DNA of 64,000 bases from Lonicera japonica (GCA_021464415.1 CM038466.1:50653356-50717355); one strand, 5' to 3'; numbered from the stretch's first letter, positions 34,106 through 46,863 are shown. The notes: generated by a model from the sequence alone, not told the origin. Made by a program: numbers and translations.

Positions 34106-34569
34106 CTACGATAAGTACAAATGGTTTGTTCTTGGATTCTAAGTAATATTTGTGTTTCAATCTATTCAATTAATCCTGGAAAATAGGCTAATTATTCGTT
34201 TTGAAAAGCAGCAAGTTTCCATGAATTACTACTACGATTTTGAAAGAAAGGCAAAACTAAATAATAAACTTATTGGTTACCGATTAGTCCTATCAAATTT
34301 CTGAACTTTGGTTACTGGAAATTTAATATAAAAAGGATTGAGAAGAATACAATAACATCACATAAACTTTTGTAATTACAAAAATTGGAAACATAATGTT
34401 TACACTACTTATATATTTTATTTCAGTAATCCACTTTGAATGACGAAGCAATGCCTAAAACTACTAAGTAACCCATTCTACTTCAGCAACTACACTGCGT
34501 CGTCTTCGCCAATATCACCGCAACAAAACACAACTCGCTCTCGCATTTAGATGTCTGTTGATATATATA

Positions 34570-34600
34570 CTAGCTTGCATCCCCGCGCGATGTGCAGGTA
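34570..34600 (-). mobile_element. Helitron-like 3' end, minus strand
   Basis: On the minus strand an imperfect hairpin (CCTGCAC/GCGCGGG) is followed by GATGCAAG and CTAG before a TATA run. Same arrangement as at 13111. The 5' end, which would lie at higher coordinates, was not found. Confidence 0.45.
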
Positions 34601-36540
34601 GTTTATAATTAATGTTTATTAATTCTTATTTAAAAAAGGATAAAGACATGCAAATTTTTTAGGCAAGTAACTTAATAAAGACTAACAAAAAGAGTACAAT
34701 GCTTCTTTTTTTCATATGTTCCATTGCAGTACTAATTTATCTTTTGAAACCAAGGACCAATTAATCTCTTTTACACATGTTCCATTGCAGTACCAATTGA
34801 TCTCTTTTACATATATTTTAAAGAATGGCGTTCTCTACTGTTTCTTCATCCCCCGTTATGCAAGCATGAAGACCAATACAAATAAGATCAAATATAACTC
34901 ATTGGTCATTCGCAAGCATTTATTAGTCTTCCACTCTTTTTATGATGTACATGGCCAGAAAATGTTTTTTTTTTTTAAATCTATGTTCCTTCTTGCAATC
35001 CTACAAAAGAATACAAAATTGGTTTGAAATAAGGAAAAATGGAATTAAGAATACACAGGAAAAAGTCTATTTCATCATATGAAGCTAACTCAAGATTCAC
35101 TTGGAGAAAGAAAGTCGTGTTTGTTAATCATTGCTAGAAGATTTGCATATCGAATTAATATATGCCTATCTTCTCCCTAATCTATGTTTTACTAAGAAAA
35201 TGAAAAGAACAAAATCACATGGCTTCGGGGGAAGAGAAAGGATCTACAGAAAAATCAGAAACTAAAACTAAAAGACCAAAACCTCTTGATAAAACCAAAA
35301 GAAAAAATATTCCCTAGTGGTAAGGAATTTTCAATGATCAAGCTTTCACACAATACCCATAAACAAACTACAAAACATCCACTGTCCCAAAAAAATAGAT
35401 TACTTGGTGATCTATTTTAGAAATACTCACTTTTTTCGTAAATGCTTATAATTCCTAACAATTACAAATTAACAAATTGTAATAACGACCAGGCTTGAAA
35501 ATATCACTTTTATGATCCAGTACAAATTAAGTGCAAATGAAGTTAGTGACAAAAATTTCTTTCTTATTAAATAACAATACTATATAAATATTAGTGGAAA
35601 TAAAATTACGTACATCAGTGGAATCTATCCAAAACATTATTTGTTATTTTTACGTTTTAACAGATAGATAGGATGCAATATAACAAATTTCAAATTGATA
35701 ATGATAAGAGTAAAATGCCATGAAGACAAAGACATTTAAGGGCAAAAGAATAGAAGAAGTACCTTTGGCCATGTACTGGCCAATTAAATCAATTCACCTT
35801 ATCGGGCAATCTAAAACAGTTCATTCATTAGTTTTGTCCACTCTTCCTCCAATTTGAGCACTTAGTTACCAAATTATCAACATGCCCATTGGCGATTTCT
35901 TTGAGGCTTCGTAATGCATAATTATGCCTAGTCTATCTCAAATTGAACCAACAATCGAAGAGTCTAATAAAAAATTAATGATAATTTGCCAATCAATATA
36001 CTGCACGAACACCCATTATTGTAGGTTTTAGAAACTTCAAATGATTGTGGACGAATGAGAGGGAGAAGTAAACCAACAATGAAAAGAGGTGCGCACACAG
36101 GAAAGTAAACCGGAGAAAAATGAGAAATCTAAAACAAATCCATGATGCGAAGAGGTATGTGAGAATAAACCAAAACAGTAACAGAATTTAAGTATTGTCA
36201 CTGTTAAAGCATATATAATTACTTCTATTACAATTAGTTATAAACTTACAGTATATTTGAAATCAGATATATATTGATATAATAGATTAAATTCTTAACA
36301 ATCAAATCTGGATTAATTTATCCTAAGTGCAACTATTGATCAAATAAGTACAAAATTTTGGTTTACCAAATTTTTAGATATTAAAAATGAATCCGAAAGG
36401 GCCATTATTTTTTATTATTTTTTTTTATCAAAAGGGCATATGAAAAATTGATCAATAGTATGTATTGATCAAAAGGCCATGATATGTATTGATCAATAAT
36501 TACACTTCGAATGGATTAATCCTCTCTACAAAAGGGCATA
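34601..36540. other. AT-rich intergenic DNA, no gene seen
   Basis: Possible Helitron body if the terminus at 34570 is real. A short direct repeat (CATGTTCCATTGCAGTACNAAT) occurs at about 34716 and 34776. Nothing coding was recognised. Confidence 0.45.
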
Positions 36541-36551
36541 TTAAAAGTTGA

Positions 36552-36876
36552 TTAAGTTTTTAGTAAATTATTTTCATCAAGAAGATTTACCGTGAAGTCG
36601 AAGTCGAGAATGTTAACGTCAACATCATTGTTGAAGAACTTGTTCAAATTATTTTGCATGTGTTTAGATAAAGCATAAACAACAGGATTTGTAGAGAGGA
36701 TGGAAAAATATATACCATGGCTTAGCAGCTGAGACTTGAGATCTTGGGACGGGCATAGAATCATCGAGAAAATGGTCAATTAAGGGAGGGTAAATGATTT
36801 TAGGAAGAGGAACAGCAACATAGAAATTGTCTCCTTGTGGGGGAGTAAGAAGGGAGAGGAATGACAAGAAAGGCAA
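36552..36876 (-). pseudogene. Unassigned coding-like fragment
   Basis: Two overlapping minus-strand frames (36779-36552 and 36876-36664) have more protein-like composition than their surroundings and could be one frameshifted fragment (GDNFYVAVPLPKIIYPP; LLSHGIYFSILSTNP). The second part faintly recalls the N-terminal region of glycosyltransferases. The family cannot be assigned. Confidence 0.2.
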
Positions 36877-36997
36877 AGAAAAGTGGCGAAAAAATCAATT
36901 GGCGACGGTTAGAAAAACCTAGATAAAACTAATTAAAAAGACATGTGAGAGAGAGAGGACACGACTTTTAGTTGGAAAGGAATAAAGAGGGCAAGGT

Positions 36998-37140
36998 ATG
37001 TTAAAGGCTTATGTTATTAGTATTAGTTATCAGATATATCAAGGAAATGCTTTTCTTAAGGACACGTGGCAGCCTTATGTTAAAGGCTTCTGTTACTAGT
37101 ATTAGTTATTAGATATATCAATGAAATGCTTTTCTTAAGA
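36998..37140. repeat. Imperfect tandem duplication, about 76 bp
   Basis: TGTTAAAGGCTTATGTTATTAG...GAAATGCTTTTCTTAAG occurs twice in a row with a few changes. It lies beside the coding-like fragment; role unknown. Confidence 0.65.
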
Positions 37141-40100
37141 GATCTTTCCACGAGAGAGTAGCAACATTCATCTATATTTGTCGAGACAAATTTATTCCGG
37201 AGAACTTTTTACATGTAGAGAGAGAAATAGTTTTACCAGAGTTTTGTTTTTAATTTTTTTTGCCGAGAGAGAGAGAGAGAATATAAAGAATGAGTTGATG
37301 TCTATTTGGTAACATGTGTGTAAAAATTAAATTGTAAATCCTACATGTCAATCAATTTTTATACAAAATTTAAGTTTGGATAAAAAAAATATACTCCAAC
37401 AGTATTTTTGTAAATTCTTTTGTAAATTTTGAAATAAGCAATAAGATGTCAATACATGTTAAATGTTATTTTATATAATTTTATATTTTTTCCTTTAATT
37501 TTTTATACATAATTTTATAATCACAATTGTCGAAGCATAAAATTGGTAACATTATTTGGACCGAACATCCCATGGCCGGTTCAGCATTTATGGAACAAGT
37601 CTGTGAGAATAAAGAGTATGGGATGCGTAGCAGAGTAAAATCTTCTAGTCGAGTATAGTCATAAAGGCCAGAGATATAGAAATGCCGGTATGGGCGTTTC
37701 AACAAATACAGTGAAGACACCTGTACTAATAAGCACGATCAACGCTCGTTGGCGATATGAGCGCTCTGGCGAATAATAGTGTGACACTTATAAAGTGCAG
37801 ATTGTATTACCGAATGATCATTTGTATTAAAAAAAAAAAAAGAAGAGAGAGGAATAAATGAAACTATCAATTTGAAATATCTTGAAAAAAAAATTGGGCA
37901 TCTATTTTTCAAGATAGCTATATATTGCTCCATTCCATGACCGGAATTGGGCCCCAACCATTAGGCTCAAGTCCAATGCAAAAAAGAAAACTATCCACTA
38001 GCAATATAAAAAAAACTATATACATATATATTTAGCCCAATGTTTAGCTCCCTTAGCTCCCCCTCCCAAACCCAGCCCCTTATAAATAGCCTCTTATAAT
38101 TTTAAACTAAACAAAAAAAAAAAAAGAAAGAAAAAAAAAAAACAAAATCTCTTTGCCAACTGGATTCACTGACCCACAGACCCATCTGTGCTTTTCACTC
38201 AACCAAGCAGCACAGTTGACAACCCCACATGTCACATTCAAAAATTAGAGGTACAATATTAATAATAAAAAAATAAAATCCTTACCCAACCCCACATTAA
38301 AAATACAAAGAGTATTAATAAAAAGGAAAAAAAAAAACCCATAACTTTTTTATTCTATGCCGCAGCAGCACATCAGCTCACTTTCTTCCCTAACCTTTTT
38401 TATTCTCTGCCGCAGCAGCACAACAACTCTCCTTCCTTCAATATTTGTCTCTTCCATTCATAACAGATAGTTCCATAATCTTAATATTTTTATTTTTTTT
38501 ACTCTTTATTTTATATATTATGTTCACATTAATTTAATTTATATTTTGTGATTTGTGAAAGTTTGGAGCATTACTCATTTGAATTGTAAAAGCTTTGTGT
38601 GCACAATGTATTTAGCTGCTTTGAGGTAAATCTTTAAAGTTTACGGCCCTAATGCTTATTTAATTCAAGTTAAATTTGTCATATCTTTATGAGTTAAAAA
38701 TTACTTTTTTTTTAAATATTGAATTATTTCATTATTAATTATTTAGTATTTAATAGCTTTATTTTATGATTAGTTGTAACTTATAAGTTAGAGACTTAAA
38801 GATTATAGTTTAAATGTTTAATATTTATTTATGTTAAGTTAGTGTTTGTATTTGAATATTGAGTTGTTTATTTAATTTTTATTATCAATTTTAAATAAAT
38901 GATTATTTGTGTTGATATATAATTTTTAGGTTATAAATTACGGAACAAATAAAGGGTAATAATTTTTTAAACGACAAGACAACCAACAAAAAAGCATAAT
39001 AAAATATGCGCAAAATTGACAAAAATAAAAATTGTGTTCATGTCTAGAATTTACAAGAATGTATCAGAAGAAGAATTGGGTTCATTCCACAAGTATACAA
39101 GTCTTTTTACTTTTATTATAAATATTATCTTTTTCCTATGTAAAGTGTTAGTTATAAATATTTGATTATCTTAATAAAGAAATTATACTATCATACAATA
39201 TCTTAATTGAATTGTTTGCAATGATTAATAATAAATACAATGTCACGTCATGTTCAAATCTTCAAGCAAAAGACTTGAAATTGGAATTATATTGCGTTAG
39301 TATTGTCAATTGCATTATGTTGTATTTAAATTAGAGAAAATTCTCATTTTTGCTCGTGTTACACCGTGTTTATTACGATTAACGAATTGCAACTATGTAT
39401 GTCATGGCTTGTTTAGATGGATCATATTCGTGCAAAAAATAACAAGATCATGTCTTCTTAGTGACTTATTATTCCTTCTTGTGTCGTATTAAGACAAAAC
39501 ACGATTTAAAAACACAAATTGCCACCCCTTAAAATGCAAAATCAATCCATTAAACAAGCAAAGAAATCACCTCAAAACTACAAATGCAAAAATCAACTCC
39601 TAAATCTTAGAGTTAAAACAACAACACACTTAACCTTCTCAGTCCTTGCTCTCTTTTGTAGTTCCTCTTGATACGCCTGCGTAAATAGATACAAACTACC
39701 CTATCTCAATTAATCAAGCCACATTGTCACATTTATCACCATAATGTATAGTTTTTGGAAAATCTCTATAATAGTATATTAATGTTAGGTTCTTAGCCTG
39801 CTAGTTGCGGATGTCATTGAATCGCACTTAACATGAAGAATATAATTAATTTGAATAGTAAATGTAAAAAGAAAAAGAAAGATTTTTCACATTAATGACA
39901 TTTATATTGTCCCTCAAGCTCTAATTCAAAACATTATAACTAGAACATTAGGGGTACAAAATATGCATGGAGGCCAATGATTTATAACTAGAAAACTTCT
40001 CTTGATCTCATTCTCTACAGTCAAATAAGAACATTAAAAAGATAAAACTTACCATTCAACAACAATAAAACGTAACATCCCAAATTACAAAACTGAGGTA

Positions 40101-40270
40101 TTTGCAAAGGGTAGCATATGATAAAACCAACCATCAAAATTGATCCGAAAATGAATTAGAATGGCTTCTTCGAAAATTATCATTATCGTAAGGACATGTA
40201 ACTTCTACCCAATTTGTTTTAGTCACGGCCCACAAGGACATTTTTCAATGTTTATGCACTACGAGGACAC
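37141..40270. other. AT-rich intergenic DNA with dispersed repeats
   Basis: No gene was recognised. The segment 37310-37530 belongs to an AT-rich repeat family also near 47377-47520. At 38340-38430 a unit with TTTTTTATTCT(A/C)TGCCGCAGCAGCAC occurs twice. Higher-complexity DNA at 37540-37800 has short frames but no family match. Confidence 0.45.
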
Positions 40271-40276
40271 AAAACC

Positions 40277-40320
40277 CCGCCGCCCCCCCCCCCCCCCTCC
40301 CCGCGGGGGGGCCCTTTTTT
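40277..40320. other. Long C then G homopolymer cluster
   Basis: CCGCCG, a run of about 16 C, TCCCCGC, seven G and CCC, then eight T, inside AT-rich DNA. It could fold as a hairpin, and it is also the kind of tract in which sequencing and assembly fail. Confidence 0.6.
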
Positions 40321-40817
40321 TGTAAAGTTCAATTATAGCAGTATCAAACTTTGGTTTGTCCTTCTTAACCATGGTGTCACTAGGCCTCAAATATTGCCAG
40401 AGATGCGGCGACCTCTCTAGCAAGGTTGTTGACGGTGGTCAAAAACCTTCTGTTTAAGAAAAAGAAGATCAAGGGGTATTTTTCAGTAAACAAAGGACTC
40501 CTTATTTTCAATATAACTATTTCTAGATTAACTTATTTCTGTTCAATTCTTTTTTTTTTTTTGGATAAATTTTAGTTGAGATGATAAAATCTTCATAGAG
40601 ATAATGCTCACCAAATTTCATTAAAAATATTTCTATTGAACTCTTAATCTGGAAAGTCTATTTTTCTTCTTAAAGTGAGGATTGTCCTCTCTGGAATTCT
40701 AGACGGTTCAAAATATATGTATATGTATATATTAATTGTTTGTACATTCTTTGCTAAGGAACGATGATAATAAGGCCCTAGACCTATCCGAGTTGGCATT
40801 ATCATCTCCTTTAATTA

Positions 40818-40986
40818 GGGCTTGTTTGGTTTCGAGTTTTAGTTTGTTCCTAGAATCCTAAATTGGTGAAGTGCCTTATAATTCATGTCAAGAGGTTGAA
40901 TCATAATTTGATGAGGTTTAAACTTTCCATGTGAAATTACTATTTAGGATTCAAGGAACAAGCAAAAACTCAAACCAATCGAACAC
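40818..40986. mobile_element. MITE with about 45-bp terminal inverted repeats
   Basis: The left end GGGCTTGTTTGGTTTCGAG... continues to GTTCCTAGAATCCTAAAT and is mirrored at the right end (TATTTAGGATTCAAGGAAC...CAAACC). Flanks are TTA and TAA, near the 3-bp target of PIF/Harbinger elements. About 170 bp, non-coding, downstream of TNL2. Confidence 0.6.
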
Positions 40987-41502
40987 TAAATTATGGTGAT
41001 GAGTTGCATTCAATTCCCTTCTTTCTCTTCCACACACCTTAAGGTCCTATGAGGTGATTTTTTATGCTCTGTCGAATCTGCTGAATCCATTAGTTACTCT
41101 TGCAATCCATACAATTTGATCTGTCAAAGTATCAGAAACAACAAAGTGATTGAACAAAAAAAAGGCTATACTTGCAATCCATTAGTTTATTTTTATTTGA
41201 AATTATGAATTAAAAAGGATGAGCATGTGTATGTTCACCTGACACCAGGGGAAGATTATGTATGTGAATGAGCTGCGCAATTTTCCGTTCTATGCATTAC
41301 GGTCAAAGAAACCCAAAATGTTTACCAGCTAATTAATCTGTGCAGAGGGTGATAAAAATTCAGACTAGTAACATTTAATTTACTTTGGGTCCTGAAAAGA
41401 AAACTGGTGCTACTAGTTGTCATTCTTAAAAGCTTAAAATAATGAATGTAGTATAGGCAGGACCTTCGGGAATTACTTGTTTCCTTAGAAAGTAAGAATA
41501 TC

Positions 41503-44500
41503 TCAACTTTTTGAAATAATTTTGTGCGAAGAGCTCATATATTGTATGATAATACTAAAGGAAATGTAAACTTTAATGATGCTTTTTTTTTTTTTTTTTT
41601 TTTCCAATCTAAATTCAATGGAGTCACCAAATAATTCATGAAACCAACTGTGGGCAGTAAGGCAGTCATCAAGAAACGTTCCAAACCAATGATGGCTGAG
41701 TGCGTAAACTCCGGTTTTCACTTGATGTGATGACGAATTATGTCCTGCATTGAAATTGGTCTCCTTTTCATTTTGGTCAACCCATACGATGTTAAAACCA
41801 CACTCCTTCACCTCCAAACTATCACCACTAACCATAGAAATAATAACTTCATCGCCACTTTCTAACTGATTCCCAAACTTCCAATGGCTTAACCATGCCA
41901 ACTCTTCACCATCTTCTACTGGAATTCCAAGCGACCAAGGCTTGTATATCCAGTTGAGATCCTTGGTCTTATTACTGATCCTTGTGATTATTGGAGAAGG
42001 AGAACAAGTCTCCTTGCGGTTCGAAAGTGCATACACGCCGCACACATTCAGGCCCCGGATCCAAAGATTGGGATATGAAGGGACAATAAAGGATATTGAT
42101 GACCCCCTATTTAATTCATTGCACCATCTAGGAGCTTTTGCCTTGGGAAGAAATGTGCTGAATATACCAAATTCATATAATCCCTGTAAAGCAATGAATC
42201 ATTAGCAAACTAGAGTGCACACATACACAAGGGGGAGGGGGGGGGGGGGGAAAGAGAGAGAGAGAACACCTGAATGGGAAAGTCCCTAGAATAATTGAAG
42301 TGGAATGCAAGCCTCACCACAAGGTTTCGTATCAATTCCAAGTTGAACAAGCCCAAATTGTTGAGCATTACTCTTTCAACTTTTCCTAGGGGTTCCAACT
42401 TGAAGACTCCTTCATGCTCTAATAGATTTAAGAATCTAGTATAGAAAAGTGTTGGTCTTGTTTCTAAATTTGGTTGATTGTACATAATTCTTTTCACTAA
42501 TGTACTTCCTTCCAGGCTCAATTGTTTTACATTTGTTACACGAACATACTGAAGTCTTCGACAGTAATTTAATCGTAGAACCTTAAGCCTCCTAAGCCTA
42601 CAGATGCAATCTGGCACTCTACGAAATGGATTTTCACTTAAATCTAACCCCTGCAATGACACTAGATTATAAAGATCCGCAGGGAAAGAATCATTTGACA
42701 AATTGCAGTCTGCAAGACTTAGGTTCACTAAAGAGTGTGGTAAAGAAGTCCAAAAACCTTCTACACTTTTCCTTGGTTTTGATAGCCATGGCCAAGAAAA
42801 TGCATCCCATAATTTGAACCCTCTAGCAACATTGGGTAATAGGTGGTTTATTGCAAAGCTGTCAAGTTCAAACACTTTCAATGACTCCACATTCTTCGAA
42901 TCTGCTAAAAACTCACTCATATTTGTGCAACCCGCAATTATTAAGGTTTCAAGAAATTTGAGCTTGCAAATATTTGGAAACTTCCTTAGATTTTTGCAGT
43001 CTTCGAGATTCAGTACCATAAGTCCCTCAAGGCTTCCAATCGATTCACAAATCTCAGTTAGTCCTACACAACCTTTAAGGATCAACTTCTCAAGATTAGC
43101 GAGTCCTAAGAAGTCAGGTGTTTTAGAAAGTTGCAGAGAGTGACTGAGATTGAGGATCTTCAATGATCCAAGAACCTATTAAGGGAAAAGACAAGTAGGC
43201 TATTAATGTTACATGCGAGCACGTGCGCATGTATGTATCATCAATATATAATCACGCAAAATGCTAAAAGAATAAAACATTGAATACATACCATGGTGCC
43301 TTTCCAAACTTGGTTCAACTTGCTATAACTCAGGTCAAGAGAAACAAGGTTACCTATGGGTAAGTCCATAGGTAGAGATTTTAAAGGAAACCCATGCCAA
43401 CACAACCATCTTAAACTTTGAGGAAAATTCTCATAACATCCTGTAAGTTGTACGTAATTGAGCTGAAGAAATTTTAAGTTGTCCATTCTTGCAAACCCTT
43501 CAGTTGTCAATTGTACTTTACTTGGAGATCTAAGAGAGCTGTCCGTTGATTGCCACAATAAAAAGTTCAAATAGCGCCGCTTCAATGAATTTGCCTTGTT
43601 GGATAACAATGGTTCATCAACGAATTCTTTATATCGGCGCTTTTTTGTGTTCTTATCTTTGAAGCATGATCGATCATCATCCTTAAACATATGCATGTCA
43701 AGAATGAGACCCTCAATTGTTTGCGTACCCTAACATGAATAAAAGAATGAAGAACATCAAATACATTAGGTATGGACATACAAAAAAGGGAAAAACTTAT
43801 GTATATCAATGGAAGTATTTTACTTACCTTTTTCTCTTTCAACACAATAATGGAATCCTTATGACACCACAATCTACTACGTCTCCCAGGCTCTTGTTGT
43901 GATTCTTGACTAACTATTTGTCTTCCCATCTCTTGAATCAATTGGTGCATCATTAACTTCTCATCTTTGTTAATAGTTACGAGACATCTATCAACGAGAC
44001 TTTCAATCCCCACTCTTGTAAAGAAATTACAATTGTCTAATATTGTGACTGTGTCATATATGTCACTTCCAACAAAGAAACATGCAATATGAAGGAATAA
44101 ATTTTTGTCGTGCTCATCTTGTAAGGATTCGTAGCTTACTTTAAGTTGTTTTATGATTTGAGCATCAGGAATTGCTTCCAATTTTTCTAATGTACTTCTC
44201 CACACATCTATATTCTTTCCGAACAAAGAAGAACCCAAAATTTCATGAGCCAACGGAATCCCTCCACAATGATATACTACCTTATCTGACAGTTCTTCGT
44301 AACCATCAATGGGATGGTTACGCCCAAAGGCATGCCAACAAAAGAGCTCCATTGAATCACTATTGCTTAATTTTTCAACTGTATGCATTTGATTAACTTG
44401 GTGAGCTTTTAACAATTGTTTATGCCTAGTGGTTATTATGATCTTACTTCCTGGATAAAACTCTCGTGTTCCAAGTAATGCATCTAATTGTTTCGCTTCG

Positions 44501-45905
44501 CTAACGTCATCTAGAACAAGAAGAACTCTTTTACAACAGATAGCTTCTTCAATTGCTACAATATTTTCATCAACGTTGAACATAGCTCCTTTCTTCCGTT
44601 TTAGAACATTTGAAAGAAGATGTTCTTGTAAGTGAACTAAGCCATTAGGTTGTTCAGATTTCTCTCTAACTGATGCAACAAAGGCGCTACTATCAAATGC
44701 TTGATAGTTCAAATTATAGACAAATTTTGCAATAGTTGTTTTTCCAATTCCACCCATCCCACAGATGATGAATATTTTATCATCCGTGGAGCTATCTTGT
44801 ACCCACAAATTAATGCTTTCAGCTCGAGAATGTAGTCCAACAAGGTGGCGGCCAACATGTAACAATTTGCGACTAACTTTAGCTCCGACCTCTCTAACAA
44901 TTTTCTGGATAAATTTCGCCTCGTATCTGAGTAGAAAATCATGAAAATAAACCATGGGAATCTTGGAATGGGAAGAATATAAGCAAAAGAAAAAAAAATC
45001 ATTTCTTTATTATTTTTTGGAAAAGATGGAGGTCTAAACGGGAGCAATTTTATAAATATCTTTTTCCTAATTAAAGGGTGCAAAAGTTGTATTAGTAGTA
45101 TTTTTCTCAAAAGAAGAGGGGAGGGGAGGGGGGGTAATTTGTATAGATAAATCATTAGTAAAACACACAAATTTTAAAATTAAAGTGGGGCAATTTGCCC
45201 CCTGCTTGCATTGGCTCCATCCGTGGCCGGGCTAACCCAAGTTTTAAGCTCACCCTCAATATTATTATTTAGGCTATACCACATCCCTTCTTAATTATTG
45301 GTAGATCGACAAAAGTAAGAGACTTATACCATTCATATTAAAAAAAAGAGAAGGTACTTGTAGAACACTTACCCATCAACTTGATTATGTAACACCATTC
45401 CTGTTAAATTTGCAACTTCTGTAAGTGTTACCTTCCAACTTTTTAGCTTTTCCATCCATTCTGTTTTCATTCCAAGATCTCTTTCACCGTCTGCGAATTC
45501 CTCTTCATATCTAGCAAATGCCTCTCCGATACTCCCCGTTTGCTTCCTAACATCCGATGGATCCACGTGATAGAAGATCGGCAAAACTTCATGCCCGCTA
45601 GTCCTACTCCACTCGAGAATCATCACAAGTTCGTCAAGGCACCATTTGGAAGACGCGTAGTTCTTAGAAAACACTATAATTGAAATCCTCGATCCATGTA
45701 TTGCTTTGCGCAATTCTAGCTCTAGCCTTTTTCCCCTCTCTATCTCGTCGTCATCTCGGAATACACGAAGTCCGGCTTGATATAGTGCTCTATAGAGATG
45801 ATCAGTAAAAGTTTTACGAGTATCCTCGCCTCTAAAACTCAAAAACACTTGATAATTATATTTAAAAGCTAAAGAACTAGCTTCTTGGGCTCTCACAATA
45901 ACCAT
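41503..45905 (-). CDS. TNL2: TIR-NB-LRR-C-JID disease-resistance protein, intact
   Basis: Paralogue of TNL1 in the same orientation. Exons 45905-45373, 44926-43828, 43729-43292, 43175-42270 and 42183-41503, all GT/AG with matching phases; 1218 residues. Exons 1-3 have exactly the lengths of TNL1 (533, 1099, 438); exon 4 is 33 bp shorter near the LRR end (NYSRDFPIQ against the longer WCDIPQPLEYPTKDLPIQ). TIR (FLSFRGEDTRKTF, WCLDEL with the candidate catalytic Glu), P-loop GMGGIGKTT, LVLDD, GSKIIITTR, GIPLA and MHQ are all present. The C-JID is complete, but an A-tract in the coding strand replaces the TNL1 C-terminus with a poly-lysine stretch and a new tail of about 30 residues. No stop or frameshift was found. 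Role as for TNL1. Confidence 0.95.
41582..41605. repeat. Poly-A tract in the last coding exon of TNL2
   Basis: About 23 T on the plus strand, read as lysine codons after SIEFRLE in TNL2. TNL1 lacks it at this point. A homopolymer this long in a coding exon is prone to length change and to sequencing error, either of which would alter the C-terminus. Confidence 0.85.
42236..42265. repeat. Poly-G and GA tract in intron 4 of TNL2
   Basis: GGGAGGG, about 14 G, AAA and then (GA)n on the plus strand, directly after the intron 4 donor (exon ends at 42270, donor GTGTTC). It is the counterpart of the pure GA tract in TNL1. The tract fills much of the 86-bp intron. Confidence 0.85.
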
Positions 45906-46310
45906 TGATTTAATAGATGTTGTTTTAGAAGATGAATCTTTGAGGAATTAATCAGTCAGTAAAGGCACCAAGTCACCCACATATGAAGGAATGATGTGTA
46001 AAATGATGCAGAAATGATAAGGGAGAAGACTTTTTTGGTCTATTTTCCATAGCGGTATATTATTTTATTGTTGTCATTGTCAAGAATGGCTACAACCACC
46101 TGCCGCTCCTAATTAATTAATTATTTATTGGAATATAAATAAATAATTTGTTTAGCTTTAATCGTGCAGTGAATTTAGACTTTTTTGGTCTATTTTCCAT
46201 AGTGGTATATTATTTTATTGTTGTCATTGTCAAGAATGGCTACAACCACCTCCTGCTCCTAATTAATTAATTATTTATTGGCATATAAATAAATAATGTA
46301 TTGGCAAATA
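45906..46310 (-). promoter_or_regulatory. TNL2 upstream region with a 150-bp tandem duplication
   Basis: After a 5' UTR-like block shared with TNL1, a unit starting AGACTTTTTTGGTCTATTTT at 46027 recurs at 46177 with very few changes (period 150 bp, the second copy ending at about 46303). TNL1 has one copy, starting near 6184. The unit includes the CCTAATTAATTAATTATTTA AT-rich part. Its effect on expression is unknown. Confidence 0.7.
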
Positions 46311-46860
46311 TATAAATTTTATTGTTTCCTGAACACGATCTTATAACATGCGTCAGGAAAATAATTTTGAAAAAATCAATAACATATTTTTTTTTTGTCA
46401 CCACTCGAACATGACCCCGTCAAGCACTACACAAATACACCTGACAGTTAACCAAAACAGAGGAGGGGAAATGAAAAAAAAATTGGAGTGGGGTAACTTT
46501 CTATATATATATATATATATATGCATATTAGTTTGAAATATTTGCCAAAGACACGGCAATCATTCAAAAAGTATATCTTTAATCTTATTCATACAATTTT
46601 TTATTCTTTTATACATTTTCAAAATTCAAAAATCAATACCCTTAAATAAATACATATAATTATATAAACAGGTATTCTCACCTTTGAATATAATAAGTTT
46701 GATTGAGAGATAGAACTATAACATGGATAAATTAAAACTTATTCGAATTGTGCAAAATTTGTCCTTCGTCGTGTGAGTTGCGCAGTAGAGATGAGCAGGG
46801 ATGAAACCAATATTTAAAGTTAAAAGGGGCCAAGATTTAGGGTGATTTTAAATGTCCGCC
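46311..46860. other. Intergenic DNA, no gene seen
   Basis: An (AT)n run lies at about 46502-46522. A possible open frame at 46348-46536 has no family match and runs into the AT repeat. Confidence 0.5.
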
Positions 46861-46863
46861 TAA

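Noticed and set aside
37481..37720. Higher-complexity minus-strand frame, considered as an organelle DNA insertion
   Set aside because: I could not match it to any plastid or mitochondrial gene and its composition alone is not enough.
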